From Kribbella sindirgiensis (GTDB taxonomy: Bacteria > Actinomycetota > Actinomycetes > Propionibacteriales > Kribbellaceae): a stretch of DNA of 64,000 nucleotides. Location: positions 62,001-126,000 of the forward strand of contig NZ_SJKA01000006.1 in the NCBI RefSeq assembly GCF_004331435.1, given 5' to 3'. The notes beneath the pieces were generated by a model, which was not told the DNA's origin, made no database searches, and was given only the letters and a program-made list of their open reading frames with translations. Shown here one piece after another: positions 8,403 to 17,499 of the stretch. Position numbers and translations under genes: made by a program. Position 1 is the first letter of the stretch, and every line of letters starts with the position of its first letter.

Positions 8403-10705
8403 CGTCCTGAGTCGGAGGTCCGGGAGGCCAAGGCCTGCCGGCACTGCTCGATCCCGGCGCGGGCACTGCTCAGCTCGCCAGGATTGTCGAGCTCGTCGGC
8501 CAGGGACTCGGCGCGGCGGTAGGTCTCCAGGGCGGGATCGAATCGGCCGAGCAGGTGCAGGTCCGCCCCGAGTTCGTTGAGGATCGACAGTTCGCCTAGT
8601 CGATATCCGGTCTCGCGGGCGAGCGCCAGGGCCTGCTCGTGGTGCTGCCGTGCCTCGTCGAGCCGTCCCAGCCGCTGGTACACGCTGCCGACGTTGCCGA
8701 GGGCAACACCCTGGGCTACCCGGTCGCCGATTCGCCTCGCCAGTTGCAGGTGCCTGAGGTTCTGCTCGAGCGCCTCGTCGAGCCGGCCGCTGCGCTCCAG
8801 CGCGTACCCGAGGTTGCCGAGCGCCACGCCTTCGGTGACCCGGTCGTCGGTCGTGGCCAGGATGTCGATCGCGGATCGGTAGTGCTCGATCGCCTCCGGC
8901 AGCCGGTCGAGTCGTCCGTAGCTGACAGCCAGGTTGGTCAGGGCGATCCCCTCGCCGATCCGGTCGCCCTGTTCCCGGTGGATCACCAGGGCATCCTGGT
9001 TGTGCTGCAGCGCCTCGTCATACCGGCCGAGCCGCCAGCACGCGGTTCCGAGGTTGATCAGCGCGCGGGCTCGCCCGGGTGGCGCCGCGACCCTGGCCGC
9101 CAGTTCGTGCAGGTTCGCGGCGTCCTGGTGGTGCCCCGCATCGTCGAGGAAGCGGAACAGCAGGACGGACAGGTCGACGGCATGCTGAGCCGAACCGTTG
9201 TTGCCGGCGTGGCTGGCGATCGCCAGCAGGTTCGCCCTCTCCGCCTCCAGCCAGGCAGCCGCGCTGTCACGGTCGGCGACCGGCGGCGTGGGGGTTCCCG
9301 GATCCGGCACCTCCGGATGGCGGTGGCGGTCCTGCGGCGCGTAGTGCACGAGCGCGCACTTCGCCGTACGGCGGTAGTGGTCGTAGAGCTTGACCAGTGC
9401 GGAGCGCCGTGCGGCTGGCCGCACTTCCTCGCGAGCCCGGTCCGAGGCGAAGATCCGGACCAGGTCGTGCATCGCGAACCGGCCGGTCGCCGGCTGCCGC
9501 AGCACACTGGCGGACACCAGGCGGTCGAGCGTGGCAGTCGTATTGCTGAGCTCACCGCCGGTGAGCGCGGCCGCGGCGCACGCGTCCAGGTCCGGGCCAG
9601 GATGAAGAGACAGCAGTCGCAGCAGCCGCTGGTCGTCCTCCGGCAGCCGCTCGTACGACGCAGCCAGAGCGACCTCGACAGCGTTGTCGAGGCGGAGGCT
9701 GCCGCGTCTGTCTGCGAGTCGATCGAGGTGGTCCGACAGCGTCCAGTCCGGTCGGTTGTCCATCCAGCCTGCGATGAGTGCGACCGCCAGCGGAAGATGG
9801 CCACACAGGTCCGCGATCCGGGCGGCCAGCTCAGGCGCGGCGTCGACCTGGCCGGTGGCGGTCCGGCGCAGCAGCTCGACCGATTCCGCCGGAGCGAACG
9901 GCTCCAGCGTGATCTCCTGGGTGATACCCGGCAGCTGGAGGCGCCGACGGCTCGTCACCAGGGTCAGACAGCCGTCAGCGTCGGTCAGCAGCGGCGCCAC
10001 CTGGTCCTCGCTGCCGGCGTTGTCGAGCAGCACCAGCGCCCGCGAACGGGCAAGCAGGGCGCGGTACATCGCGGTACGCCGTGTGAGGTCGAGCGGCGCG
10101 ATCTCGCTGCCGCGCACACCGAGCCGGCGGAGAAAGGCACCTAGTACGGCCGCCGGGTCTGCCGGTGGTCGATCGGGGTCGTAGCCGCGCAGGTCGACGA
10201 ACAGGCGCGTCCCTGGCGCCAGTCGCTGGGCGATGTGGGTGGCGAGGGTCGTCTTGCCGGCGCCCGCCATTCCGTGGATCGTCACCAGCCCGGACTCGGT
10301 GTCGGCCGGTACCTGGTTCAGCTCATCTCGGCGGCCGGTGAAATGCGGCAGGTCGGCCGGGAGCTGGGTTGCCACGTCCACGACGGACGCCTCGGCGGCG
10401 CGCTGGTCGACCACCTGGCACACCTGCCTCCACTCGGCCGCCGCTGCGTCGTCCCCGACCAGCGCGCGAACGATGTCGACCACGAGCTCCGGGTCGATCC
10501 GGCTCCGGCCAGGCTGGAAGCAGTGGTAGACGGTGGCATACGCGGGGATCTCGTACACACCGCGGGCCGTCCGGTCGCGGACCGTCCGCCGGTGCGCCTC
10601 GCGGTACGACACCCCGGCCCACGATCTGAGCGCTCGAAGACGCTCGGCGAGGTCGTCGTACGTGCGCACCGAGCCCGGTCGGGGAGGCTCGCGGCCGGAT
10701 TCCAT
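8399..10705 (-). CDS. STAND/NB-ARC ATPase with N-terminal helix-turn-helix-like region and C-terminal TPRs
   Basis: This 768-residue regulator has an N-terminal region (about 15-100: LAERLRALRSWAGVSYREA) typical of the XRE-like domain in actinobacterial STAND proteins. An NB-ARC NTPase follows, with Walker A GMAGAGKTT at 145-153, Walker B ALVLLDN at 223-229, and the LPLAVALIAGW segment. The C-terminal third holds at least five tetratricopeptide repeats (ALINLGTACWRLGRYDEALQ, then ALGNLGYALERSGRLDEALE and others). Members act as transcriptional regulators or as sensors that oligomerise on ligand binding, in the AfsR-like and defence STAND groups. It stands alone between genes for secreted proteins; target unknown. 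Confidence 0.85.
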   Translation of the reverse strand: MESGREPPRPGSVRTYDDLAERLRALRSWAGVSYREAHRRTVRDRTARGVYEIPAYATVYHCFQPGRSRIDPELVVDIVRALVGDDAAAAEWRQVCQVVDQRAAEASVVDVATQLPADLPHFTGRRDELNQVPADTESGLVTIHGMAGAGKTTLATHIAQRLAPGTRLFVDLRGYDPDRPPADPAAVLGAFLRRLGVRGSEIAPLDLTRRTAMYRALLARSRALVLLDNAGSEDQVAPLLTDADGCLTLVTSRRRLQLPGITQEITLEPFAPAESVELLRRTATGQVDAAPELAARIADLCGHLPLAVALIAGWMDNRPDWTLSDHLDRLADRRGSLRLDNAVEVALAASYERLPEDDQRLLRLLSLHPGPDLDACAAAALTGGELSNTTATLDRLVSASVLRQPATGRFAMHDLVRIFASDRAREEVRPAARRSALVKLYDHYRRTAKCALVHYAPQDRHRHPEVPDPGTPTPPVADRDSAAAWLEAERANLLAIASHAGNNGSAQHAVDLSVLLFRFLDDAGHHQDAANLHELAARVAAPPGRARALINLGTACWRLGRYDEALQHNQDALVIHREQGDRIGEGIALTNLAVSYGRLDRLPEAIEHYRSAIDILATTDDRVTEGVALGNLGYALERSGRLDEALEQNLRHLQLARRIGDRVAQGVALGNVGSVYQRLGRLDEARQHHEQALALARETGYRLGELSILNELGADLHLLGRFDPALETYRRAESLADELDNPGELSSARAGIEQCRQALASRTSDSGR

Positions 10706-10833
10706 GGCGGCACGCTAGCAAGTCCGGCGGCCGCAGGTGATCGGATTCGATCAGTTCGGCTGATCGGACCGGCACGACGGCGGCATGCTCATCCGGCCGG
10801 GACCACCCGGCACGAGTCATCCATCTGGAGGAA

Positions 10834-11331
10834 ATGATGAGGATCGCGTCATTGCTGGTTGCCGGGACCATCGGGGTGTCCGGCCTGGTCGCGGCCGGGA
10901 CGGCAGCCACCGCGGCAGACACTCCGGACGTACCGGAAGGGCCGGGCTTCGCGATCAAGTCGCAGAACGGCGGGGAGTTCGCAGGCCATGCGGAGGCCGG
11001 CGGCCGGATCGCCTGGCACGGCGCCAAGTCGTTCACGATCCACGTCGCGCGGGTTGCCGACATCTGCCTCAGCGGAGGCGACGGCGCAGGTGCGTACATC
11101 TGGTACCAGACGCGTCTCGGCAACGGGTTCAGCGAGTGGAAGCGCACGCCCATCGCGGACACGTCGGGCTGCAGCGACGGCGATGTCGATCACGGTGACT
11201 TCCGGGTCTACAGCTCCGAGACAATCGGCGCGGCACGAGTCATCGTCCGGGAGTGCGAAGGCAAGGACGGCTGCAACACGTCGCCGAACGACAACGCCCA
11301 GAGCGACTGGAAGTGGAACCCGAACCGCTGA
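10834..11331 (+). CDS. Secreted protein of unknown function
   Basis: This 165-residue protein has a signal peptide (MMRIASLLVAGTIGVSGL, cleavage near ATAAD). The mature domain has spaced cysteines (ADICLSGG, SGCSDGD, RECEGKDGC) and an aromatic/charged C-terminus (WKWNPNR). GGAGGAA precedes ATG 10834; ATG 10837 is equally possible. It is divergent from the STAND gene and is followed 58 bases later by another small secreted protein, so the two probably form an operon. Family not recognised; it resembles small exported beta-sandwich-type proteins only in size and composition. Confidence 0.7.
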   Translation: MMRIASLLVAGTIGVSGLVAAGTAATAADTPDVPEGPGFAIKSQNGGEFAGHAEAGGRIAWHGAKSFTIHVARVADICLSGGDGAGAYIWYQTRLGNGFSEWKRTPIADTSGCSDGDVDHGDFRVYSSETIGAARVIVRECEGKDGCNTSPNDNAQSDWKWNPNR

Positions 11332-11389
11332 CCCCAGCGCCGGACAGATCCGCGCCCAGGCCAGAAGGCGAGAGGAGATCGAGAAGGTG

Positions 11390-11830
11390 ATGATGAAGGG
11401 AGTGGCGGCTGTGGTCGGCGCCTTGGGCTTGCTGCTGTCCGTGGCGACGACATCGGCGAACGCCGCGTCGTACGAATCGGCGAAGTGCTGGACCCAAACC
11501 TGGGTGAATCCAGATCCGAACAAGTGCATCGAGGCTGGTCACGGCTCAGTCGCCACGGCGGCTCGCTACTTCGACTCCACCAACAACGCCTGTGCTGTGG
11601 ACGAGAAGACCGACGGCAACAGCGCGGTCACTGTGGTCTGGCCCGAGGGTCACTACGAACGGCGGACCTTGATCTGGGAACACAACGGGCGGGGCGAAGG
11701 TACCTGTGCCAATGTCAATGCCGGAGAGGGCGCCCGCTATGCGATGAAGTCCTGCGTCGGTAGCTGGTCGTTCTGGCCGGCACAACGCAAAGTGATCAGC
11801 TGCGGGACGACCACAACCTTCCGCCGTTGA
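11390..11830 (+). CDS. Small secreted Cys-containing protein
   Basis: This 146-residue protein has a signal peptide (MMKGVAAVVGALGLLLSV, cleavage near ANAAS) and a mature domain with cysteines at SAKCWTQ, NKCIEAG, NACAVDE, GTCANVN, KSCVGSW and ISCGTT, an even number consistent with three disulfides. Translation may begin at GTG 11387, ATG 11390 or ATG 11393; AGGAG at 11373 is 9-12 bases upstream. It is probably cotranscribed with the preceding secreted protein. Function unknown. Confidence 0.65.
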   Translation: MMKGVAAVVGALGLLLSVATTSANAASYESAKCWTQTWVNPDPNKCIEAGHGSVATAARYFDSTNNACAVDEKTDGNSAVTVVWPEGHYERRTLIWEHNGRGEGTCANVNAGEGARYAMKSCVGSWSFWPAQRKVISCGTTTTFRR

Positions 11831-11879
11831 TCCAGGGGCCGCAAGGCGAGAACTTCACGTGATCGAGCACGTCACGGCG

Positions 11880-12141
11880 TCGCGCCTGGAGTTGCTCACA
11901 GCTGCGACCTCCCTCGACCTGGGATCGCTGTTGCCGACCGGCCGACGCTCCGCATGACCATCGGACGACATCTGGGGTGAGAGCCGCCCGTGCCGTTGCG
12001 GGTGACCTTGAATGCGCCACTGTCGCGTGGTCGCGGAACCTGGTGGCGTCTGGTGCTCGATGGCTTGCCGTTCTTCTCGGTCTTGACGACCTTGGTGGAG
12101 ACGCGTCCCCATGTTCCGATCGGCAGCGGTGGTCTCGACAT
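11880..12141 (-). pseudogene. Decayed N-terminus of a tyrosine integrase
   Basis: From ATG 12139-12141 the reverse strand reads MSRPPLPIGTWGRVST, closely matching MPRTPLPIGTWGEIST of the integrase at 57738. The KNGKP segment follows, then frame changes: FRDHATVAHSR and a truncated linker correspond to FRDH and the following residues of the complete gene. No catalytic domain remains. It marks an older, lost integrative element. Confidence 0.75.
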
Positions 12142-12197
12142 GTCAAGCTTCCAAGGTAATCCAGTCCGGGAGGCCCTGCCCCGAGACCTCCACAAGG

Positions 12198-12234
12198 CCC
12201 TGCCCCGGTCCGGCAGTGCCGGACCGGGGCAGGG
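12198..12234. terminator. Strong GC-rich hairpin
   Basis: A perfect 17-bp stem (12198-12214 with 12218-12234) and 3-base loop AGT, built from CCCTGCCCCGGTCCGGC. It lies between the integrase relic and a possible small minus-strand gene. It could be an intrinsic terminator, though no T run follows. Confidence 0.5.
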
Positions 12235-12252
12235 GCGTGTCCTGCGGTTGGT

Positions 12253-12516
12253 TCAGTCGCCGAGGCGTTGTGGGCCGTAGGCGTCGGTGAGGAGGAAGTT
12301 GACGTTGGCGCCCGTTGATCGGATGAGCTCTCGCAACGACGCAGGTGGTTCGGACACTATTGTCACCGCCCCCGATTTCCCGCTTCCATGACTGGCTTTC
12401 CACCCCTGATCGTCGGTGCCGCCGGTGCCCCTGACGAGGTCGAGGGCGAGCGACCTGTCGTCACCGAGCGGAGGACTGCTGCAGGGGGTGACGGAGGGTG
12501 ACAGTGGGCGTACCAT
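12253..12516 (-). CDS. Possible small protein or gene remnant
   Basis: This 87-codon frame starts GTG and ends LTDAYGPQRLGD. The C-terminal half (SGAVTIVSEPPASLRELIRS) reads like real protein, while the first 40 residues are Pro/Ser-rich. It diverges from the patatin gene and ends just before the GC-rich hairpin. It may be a genuine small gene or the end of a truncated one. No family is recognised. Confidence 0.3.
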   Translation of the reverse strand: MVRPLSPSVTPCSSPPLGDDRSLALDLVRGTGGTDDQGWKASHGSGKSGAVTIVSEPPASLRELIRSTGANVNFLLTDAYGPQRLGD

Positions 12517-12561
12517 CCAGCCAGGGGCCGGGGGCGGCTCAGGGGTGGCTTGGGGGACGTC

Positions 12562-15500
12562 ATGGGTGTGCCGGAGGAGATTCGGTTTGCTGTTGTCCTG
12601 AATGGTGGGGTGAGCCTGGCGGTCTGGATGGGTGGGGTGGTGCGGGAGATCGATCGCGTCACCAAGCCCAAGGGGCCGTACGGGCGGTTGCTTGAACTGC
12701 TCGACGTGACGGCTCGGGCGGACGTCATCGCCGGTACGTCGGCCGGCGGGATCAATGGGGCTGCGCTGGCGTTGAGTCAGGCCAATGAGAAGGCCGACGT
12801 CGCGGTGATGCGGGATCTGTGGTCCGAGCAGGGGCGGATGGATTCACTGCTGCAGCGGCCGTTCAAGGGATCGCCGGCGTCGTTGCTGCGGGGTGACGAC
12901 TACTTCCTGCCCAAGTTGTACGAGGCAATGAAGCAGCTCAGCAAGGGACTCGACAGCAACACCGGGGCCAGGCATCCGATCGAGCTCATGATCACTACGA
13001 CGTTGCTGCACGGGGCAAGGACGGTGACGGTGGACTCGCTCGGGCAGCAGTTGCCGCAGATGTTGCATCAAGGTGTGTTCACGTTCCGCCGCGGCGAATC
13101 GCGTGACGACTTCACGCTCGACAAGGATCATGAACTCGCCGCCGCGCTGGCGTTGGCGGCCCGCTGTACGGCCGGGTTCCCGTTGGCGTTCGAGCCGTGT
13201 TTCGTCCCGGCTCGCCACCACGACGGACCGGCGTCGATGCCGGACGGTAAGCCGATGGATCTCACCGACCCGGGCGCACGGCCCGATCTCGGTGGGTTCG
13301 TGTCGTGGCGGTCCGCGGGACCGGCGGAGGCCGTGCCACCCGATCGATCGAGGTACGCCGTCGACGGCGGTCTGCTCGCGAACACGCCGACCCAGGCCGC
13401 GCTCGGCGCGATCGCCCGGATGCCGGCCACCGGTCTGGTGCAGCGCGTCATGCTGCTCGTCTATCCGCACGCGCCGGTCAATCGGCCGGATCAAGCCGAC
13501 CAGGACGACGAGCCGCCGACGGCCGCCGGAGCGATGGGTGGAGTGCTCGGTGCTCTGTTGAGCCAGGGCAGCCGGACGTTCGTCAACGAGGTTGAGGCAC
13601 ACAACTCGGCCGCGACCGCTCGGCGCGGCACCCGACTGGACATCATGGGCGGACTCGACGGACCGGGCGGTCTGCAGCCGTTGGCGAAGTCGGTGTTCGG
13701 CCAGTACCGCAACCAACGAATCAGGCGGGCCGCTCGCGATCTCGCCGAGCGAGTCGTGCCTCCGGCGGACTGGTCGCTGCGCCGGATCCAACGGGCCGTC
13801 GAGACCGCCCAGCGCCACTGGTTCGAAGCCGACCCACCAGGTCTGCCGTACATCCCTGCAGAGCTGCCGACCGAGGGTGACGAGCCGCCGGAGCACTGGC
13901 CGTGGGGTACGACCGCAGGACTCGACGTCGCCGACGCGGTGATGGATCTCTTGCACCGGCTGATCAGCGTGACGTCGGCAACGGACATCTGCGAACAGCT
14001 GTCTGCGGCGCGCGGGATTGTCAGTACGGCCCGCGCCGAGCTTCGCGACGTACGGGAAAAGATCGACCGGCCTTGGACCAAGGATCGTGTCCTCAGTACG
14101 CTCAGGCCGGGAGCGGACTACTGGACGCTGCGGCTCGCGCATTACGCCCGCGCGATGGCCAATGACGGTGCGGCAGTCGCGGACGCCGAACTGAAAGTCC
14201 TTGGGTTCGAGATCTTCGAGGACGTACGCGAGCATCGCGCCGATCAGGACGGGCTGCGGGACGGCCGACGCCGGGAGGCGCTGGAGTCCTTGAGCGGACA
14301 GGCAGATGATGCTCCGCTCGACGCGAACTTCGTGCCGGCCGGGACACCAGGCATCACGTCGGCCGATGCGATCAGCAGGATCGTCGGCGTCGTCGTCGAC
14401 AGCCTCGGGATCCTGCAGTCGGTCGACGACGCGAGGATCGCGGAGTGGTCCGGGCTCCGCCCGTGGCAGACACTGTTCGCCGACCTCGCGCCGGACGGCG
14501 ATCCCGCTGCGCGGGAGCGGAACCGGCGGATCGTCCGCGCCCGCCTGCTCTGGTTACACGTCGCGGCCTGGACACTGGCGGACGAGTCCGGTGCCGCGAG
14601 CAGTCATCCCCTCGACTTGGTGCAGATCTCGCTGCAGACGCAGAACCACTTCGCGCAGCAGTCGACCACGTTGGACGACAAGGTCGGCGGGATGTCGCTC
14701 AACCGCTTCGGCGGCTTCCTCAAGCGGTCCTGGCGGATGAACGACTGGACCTGGGGCCGGATGGATGCGGCAACGATGCTGTGCCAGGTCATCCTGTCGC
14801 CGGAGAGACTCCGGCGACGCGCGATCCAGCTCAGCCAGGGCGCCGATCCCGAGACCGCGGAGAAGTTCGTCGCCGTCCTGACGTCAAAGCTCTTCCGGTG
14901 GCCGCTGACGAAGGACCTGAAGGCGCTCGCGGTCGAGGCGGTGGCGGAGCTCGAGCCCGTGTACTCGTTGGACAAGCAGGAGTTGCCGGCGAACCTGCCG
15001 AAGCTCGCTTCCCTGGCGGCCTGGGCGGTGCATTTGCGGGTGGTGGTCGAGGAACTGCCGTCGATCGAGGCCGCGGTGAACGCCGACAGGATCGACCGGG
15101 CGAACCCGGACTCGAAAGGGGAGCTGTTCCTGGTCGAGCACAAGGCGTTGCTCGCCAGAGTGAAGGCGGTCGGAGCGAATGTCGTGGATTCGGGACCGTT
15201 GACGCAGAAAGAGGTGACGGTAGGTGTGGAGGCCTTGCGGGCCTTCGATCGGGCCGGTATCGGCCGCGAGCCGCTGAACGAGGAGGCCCGCAGCGACCAG
15301 CTGATCCGTACGGCGGCGACGGCGGCGAGTGTCGCCGTGACGGTGGCCGACAGCAGCCGGTCCGGTCTGGATGCGATCAAGCCGGTCACCCGAACACTCC
15401 GGGGCGGCATGATGGTGCCCTACTGGACGATTCTCGGCCTCGCGGGTGGTGGCGCTATCGCGCGGTTCCTGGCCCAGTTGACCCTCGCGGTGGGCGCGCT

Positions 15501-16560
15501 GTTGCTTGCGCTCTCGCTGCTCGGCGAGATCAATGGATGGGCTGCCGGCCCAGCCACCGCGATCGGCGTCGGCGCATTGCTGACAGCGTTCGGCGTTGCG
15601 GCGATGCGGACCGGTACGTTGCTGCACGGCGTCGTACTGCTGACGCCGGTCATTCCGCTCGTCGCGTTCGCGTCCAAGGGCTGGTCGAGTACCAGCGACT
15701 CCAGTCAGCACCACTCGCTGGCGGTGGCCGGGATCATCGTCGCGCTGGCGCTCGCGCTGATGCTCCTCGGGAGTTTGCCGTCGCAGCTGCGCAGTCCGAT
15801 CTCGACGTTGTACCGGGCGCTGGACAAGCTGGTGAAGCGCTTCTTCCGCAAGACGGCTGCGGATCTGCCCGTCCGTCAGCGAGTCGTGCTGCGACTTGTG
15901 GCCTGCCTCGGCTGGATCGTGCTGGCGGCCATTGGGCTCGCGGTGCTCGCGGCCGCGGTCTACGGGCTGGTCCGCCTGGTCGACTGGACCGACGGTCAGG
16001 TGGAAACCTGGAAGACCGAGCGCTTCTGGCTGCTTGTCGTCGCTGCAGGTGCCGCAGCGGCCGGATGGATCGTCGGGTACTTGACCGGGCGGCGGCTGCA
16101 ATCCTGGTTCGAGGTCAACACCGACGCCGGCCAGGTGTACCAGGCCCGCGGCGTCAGCCACTCCAGCGGGGTGGCGGCAACCTGGTCGGTGATCTATGGG
16201 ACGTGCTACGCAATCATTGCCGTTGGCATCATCTGGTGGTGGCCGGCTGATCCGAACTGGGTCTGGCGATCGGCGCTGGCAACCACTGTGGTGTTCAGCT
16301 TGCTGCTCCTGTACGTCGTACCCGTCGCCATCCTGCTCGGGTCGGTCCGATCGGTGTCGAAGCGACTCGTAGCCGATGTGCGATCGGGCGCGATCGCCTG
16401 GCAGGCCGACCTCGGCGACCCTGACGTGGTGAAGCTGTTCTGGAAAGCAGACCTGCGATTCCGTTGCCTGCTCAAGCGATCGGCACCCGCTGGCCTCGCC
16501 CTGGCCCGAGGCGGCCGCCGAGTACGCAAGCGCATCAACAAACTCGTCACCACTGCCTGA
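12562..16560 (+). CDS. Patatin-like (DUF3376-type) phospholipase-like membrane protein
   Basis: This 1332-residue protein has an N-terminal patatin domain: oxyanion motif NGGVSLAVWMGG (14-25), nucleophile elbow GTSAGG with Ser60, and the dyad Asp in AVDGGLLANTP near residue 269. Patatins are Ser-Asp lipid acyl hydrolases. A long middle region with DUF3376 character follows, then several transmembrane segments between about residues 950 and 1275. It is membrane-bound and far larger than the usual 300-residue bacterial patatin. ATG 12562 follows GGGGGA by 5 bases; an in-frame TTG at 12550 is less likely. It is monocistronic. Substrate and role unknown. Confidence 0.85.
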   Translation: MGVPEEIRFAVVLNGGVSLAVWMGGVVREIDRVTKPKGPYGRLLELLDVTARADVIAGTSAGGINGAALALSQANEKADVAVMRDLWSEQGRMDSLLQRPFKGSPASLLRGDDYFLPKLYEAMKQLSKGLDSNTGARHPIELMITTTLLHGARTVTVDSLGQQLPQMLHQGVFTFRRGESRDDFTLDKDHELAAALALAARCTAGFPLAFEPCFVPARHHDGPASMPDGKPMDLTDPGARPDLGGFVSWRSAGPAEAVPPDRSRYAVDGGLLANTPTQAALGAIARMPATGLVQRVMLLVYPHAPVNRPDQADQDDEPPTAAGAMGGVLGALLSQGSRTFVNEVEAHNSAATARRGTRLDIMGGLDGPGGLQPLAKSVFGQYRNQRIRRAARDLAERVVPPADWSLRRIQRAVETAQRHWFEADPPGLPYIPAELPTEGDEPPEHWPWGTTAGLDVADAVMDLLHRLISVTSATDICEQLSAARGIVSTARAELRDVREKIDRPWTKDRVLSTLRPGADYWTLRLAHYARAMANDGAAVADAELKVLGFEIFEDVREHRADQDGLRDGRRREALESLSGQADDAPLDANFVPAGTPGITSADAISRIVGVVVDSLGILQSVDDARIAEWSGLRPWQTLFADLAPDGDPAARERNRRIVRARLLWLHVAAWTLADESGAASSHPLDLVQISLQTQNHFAQQSTTLDDKVGGMSLNRFGGFLKRSWRMNDWTWGRMDAATMLCQVILSPERLRRRAIQLSQGADPETAEKFVAVLTSKLFRWPLTKDLKALAVEAVAELEPVYSLDKQELPANLPKLASLAAWAVHLRVVVEELPSIEAAVNADRIDRANPDSKGELFLVEHKALLARVKAVGANVVDSGPLTQKEVTVGVEALRAFDRAGIGREPLNEEARSDQLIRTAATAASVAVTVADSSRSGLDAIKPVTRTLRGGMMVPYWTILGLAGGGAIARFLAQLTLAVGALLLALSLLGEINGWAAGPATAIGVGALLTAFGVAAMRTGTLLHGVVLLTPVIPLVAFASKGWSSTSDSSQHHSLAVAGIIVALALALMLLGSLPSQLRSPISTLYRALDKLVKRFFRKTAADLPVRQRVVLRLVACLGWIVLAAIGLAVLAAAVYGLVRLVDWTDGQVETWKTERFWLLVVAAGAAAAGWIVGYLTGRRLQSWFEVNTDAGQVYQARGVSHSSGVAATWSVIYGTCYAIIAVGIIWWWPADPNWVWRSALATTVVFSLLLLYVVPVAILLGSVRSVSKRLVADVRSGAIAWQADLGDPDVVKLFWKADLRFRCLLKRSAPAGLALARGGRRVRKRINKLVTTA

Positions 16561-16589
16561 TGTCAGCCATGCTGGCAGAGAACGCTCGG

Positions 16590-17090
16590 GCGGTTCCAGC
16601 GACTGTCGCGTCGAGAGCCGTCACTGCTGCAGACAATCGGTTGTCGGGCACAACCAAACGGCGCAGTGAGCTCATCGTTCGAGAGGTAAACCGCCTCGAA
16701 GGCCGCGCGCTGTTCGGGTTCCAGGCCGTTCAGAACATCCGTCAGAAGATCGTTCGGGTGTTCGAAGCACGCCAGCAGGTCGGCTTCGCCAGGGGCCTAG
16801 CGGGTGGCATGAATCCTCGCAACGACAAGTGATGTGCGATCTCGGGTTGGAATCGTTCAGCGGTCGCCACCGCGCGCAGATGGGGACGCCTGCCGCCAGC
16901 ACTGCGGCCGGCTGATCGCCGGACTTCAGATGGTTGTAGAGCATCTGCTCCTTCTCAGTCGTACCTAGTTCCATGATGTCGACGACGACCTTCTGCTCGC
17001 GCAGCCGCGAGAACATGTACTCCTTCAACCTTGGGCGGGCGTCGCGGTAGATGTAGTCGCGAGTGGTCGTCAGCACGCGGCTCCGTGGAG
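16590..17090 (-). pseudogene. Decayed nSTAND-type ATPase fragment
   Basis: Reverse-strand reading gives VLTTTRDYIYRDA and QMLYNHLKSG, both typical of the novel STAND (nSTAND3-like) NTPases that have ILTTREY and ILYNHL motifs. The match continues with frameshifts (RFQPEIAHHLS, then ACFEHPNDLL and LEPEQRAAFEAVYLS in other frames), corresponding to the later helical part. The Walker A part is missing and stop codons interrupt it. It is a dead fragment of a defence-type gene. Confidence 0.55.
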
Positions 17091-17137
17091 TTCCTCGCTG
17101 AGATCCTTCAGTTGCGGACCGAGATGCTGCTCGCTCA

Positions 17138-17206
17138 AGGCGTAGGACTTGGCCCAGCGGTAGGCGTCCCTGGCCTTGGTGTCGTGGCCCCAGAACGCGC
17201 CGTAGT
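17138..17206 (-). repeat. 69-bp inverted duplication, copy 2
   Basis: Exact reverse complement of 7084-7152, joined directly upstream of the nSTAND fragment. Flanking bases differ immediately on both sides. Confidence 0.9.
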
Positions 17207-17319
17207 CCGCTGATCTCCATCCCGCTTCCCGCGTCGCTGTGAGGCGTTCGGCAACGAGCGTCTGTCATGCTCGCCGTTGGCGCAGGTTCCTGATCAGTCC
17301 GTGCCTGCTGGGGCGCGAG

Positions 17320-17438
17320 TTTGGTGAGCGGGGCTACGCGGTGAACGGCCGGGTGGCGACGGCGGGGTGGACTACTGCGTCGACGACGAGCGGATCATTG
17401 TGGAGTACAAGTACTTTCCCGACGACCGCTCTGGGTAG
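17320..17438 (+). pseudogene. Possible PD-(D/E)XK nuclease fragment
   Basis: EFGERGYAVNG in one frame is followed, after a frame change, by GDGGVDYCVDDERIIVEYK. The G-D-G-G-V-D ... V-E-Y-K spacing resembles Mrr-like restriction endonucleases. It is short, frameshifted and stops after 27 residues, so it can only be a remnant. It could be a chance match. Confidence 0.3.
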
Positions 17439-17499
17439 CAGTTGCAGGACCCGGATTGCCGCTAGGGTCGGACCCTCCGAGAGCGCAACTGGAGGACGA

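Noticed and set aside
8399..10705. A STAND anti-phage (Avs-type) protein
   Set aside because: N-terminal helix-turn-helix-like region and C-terminal TPRs fit actinobacterial regulators; no effector nuclease or membrane domain is present.
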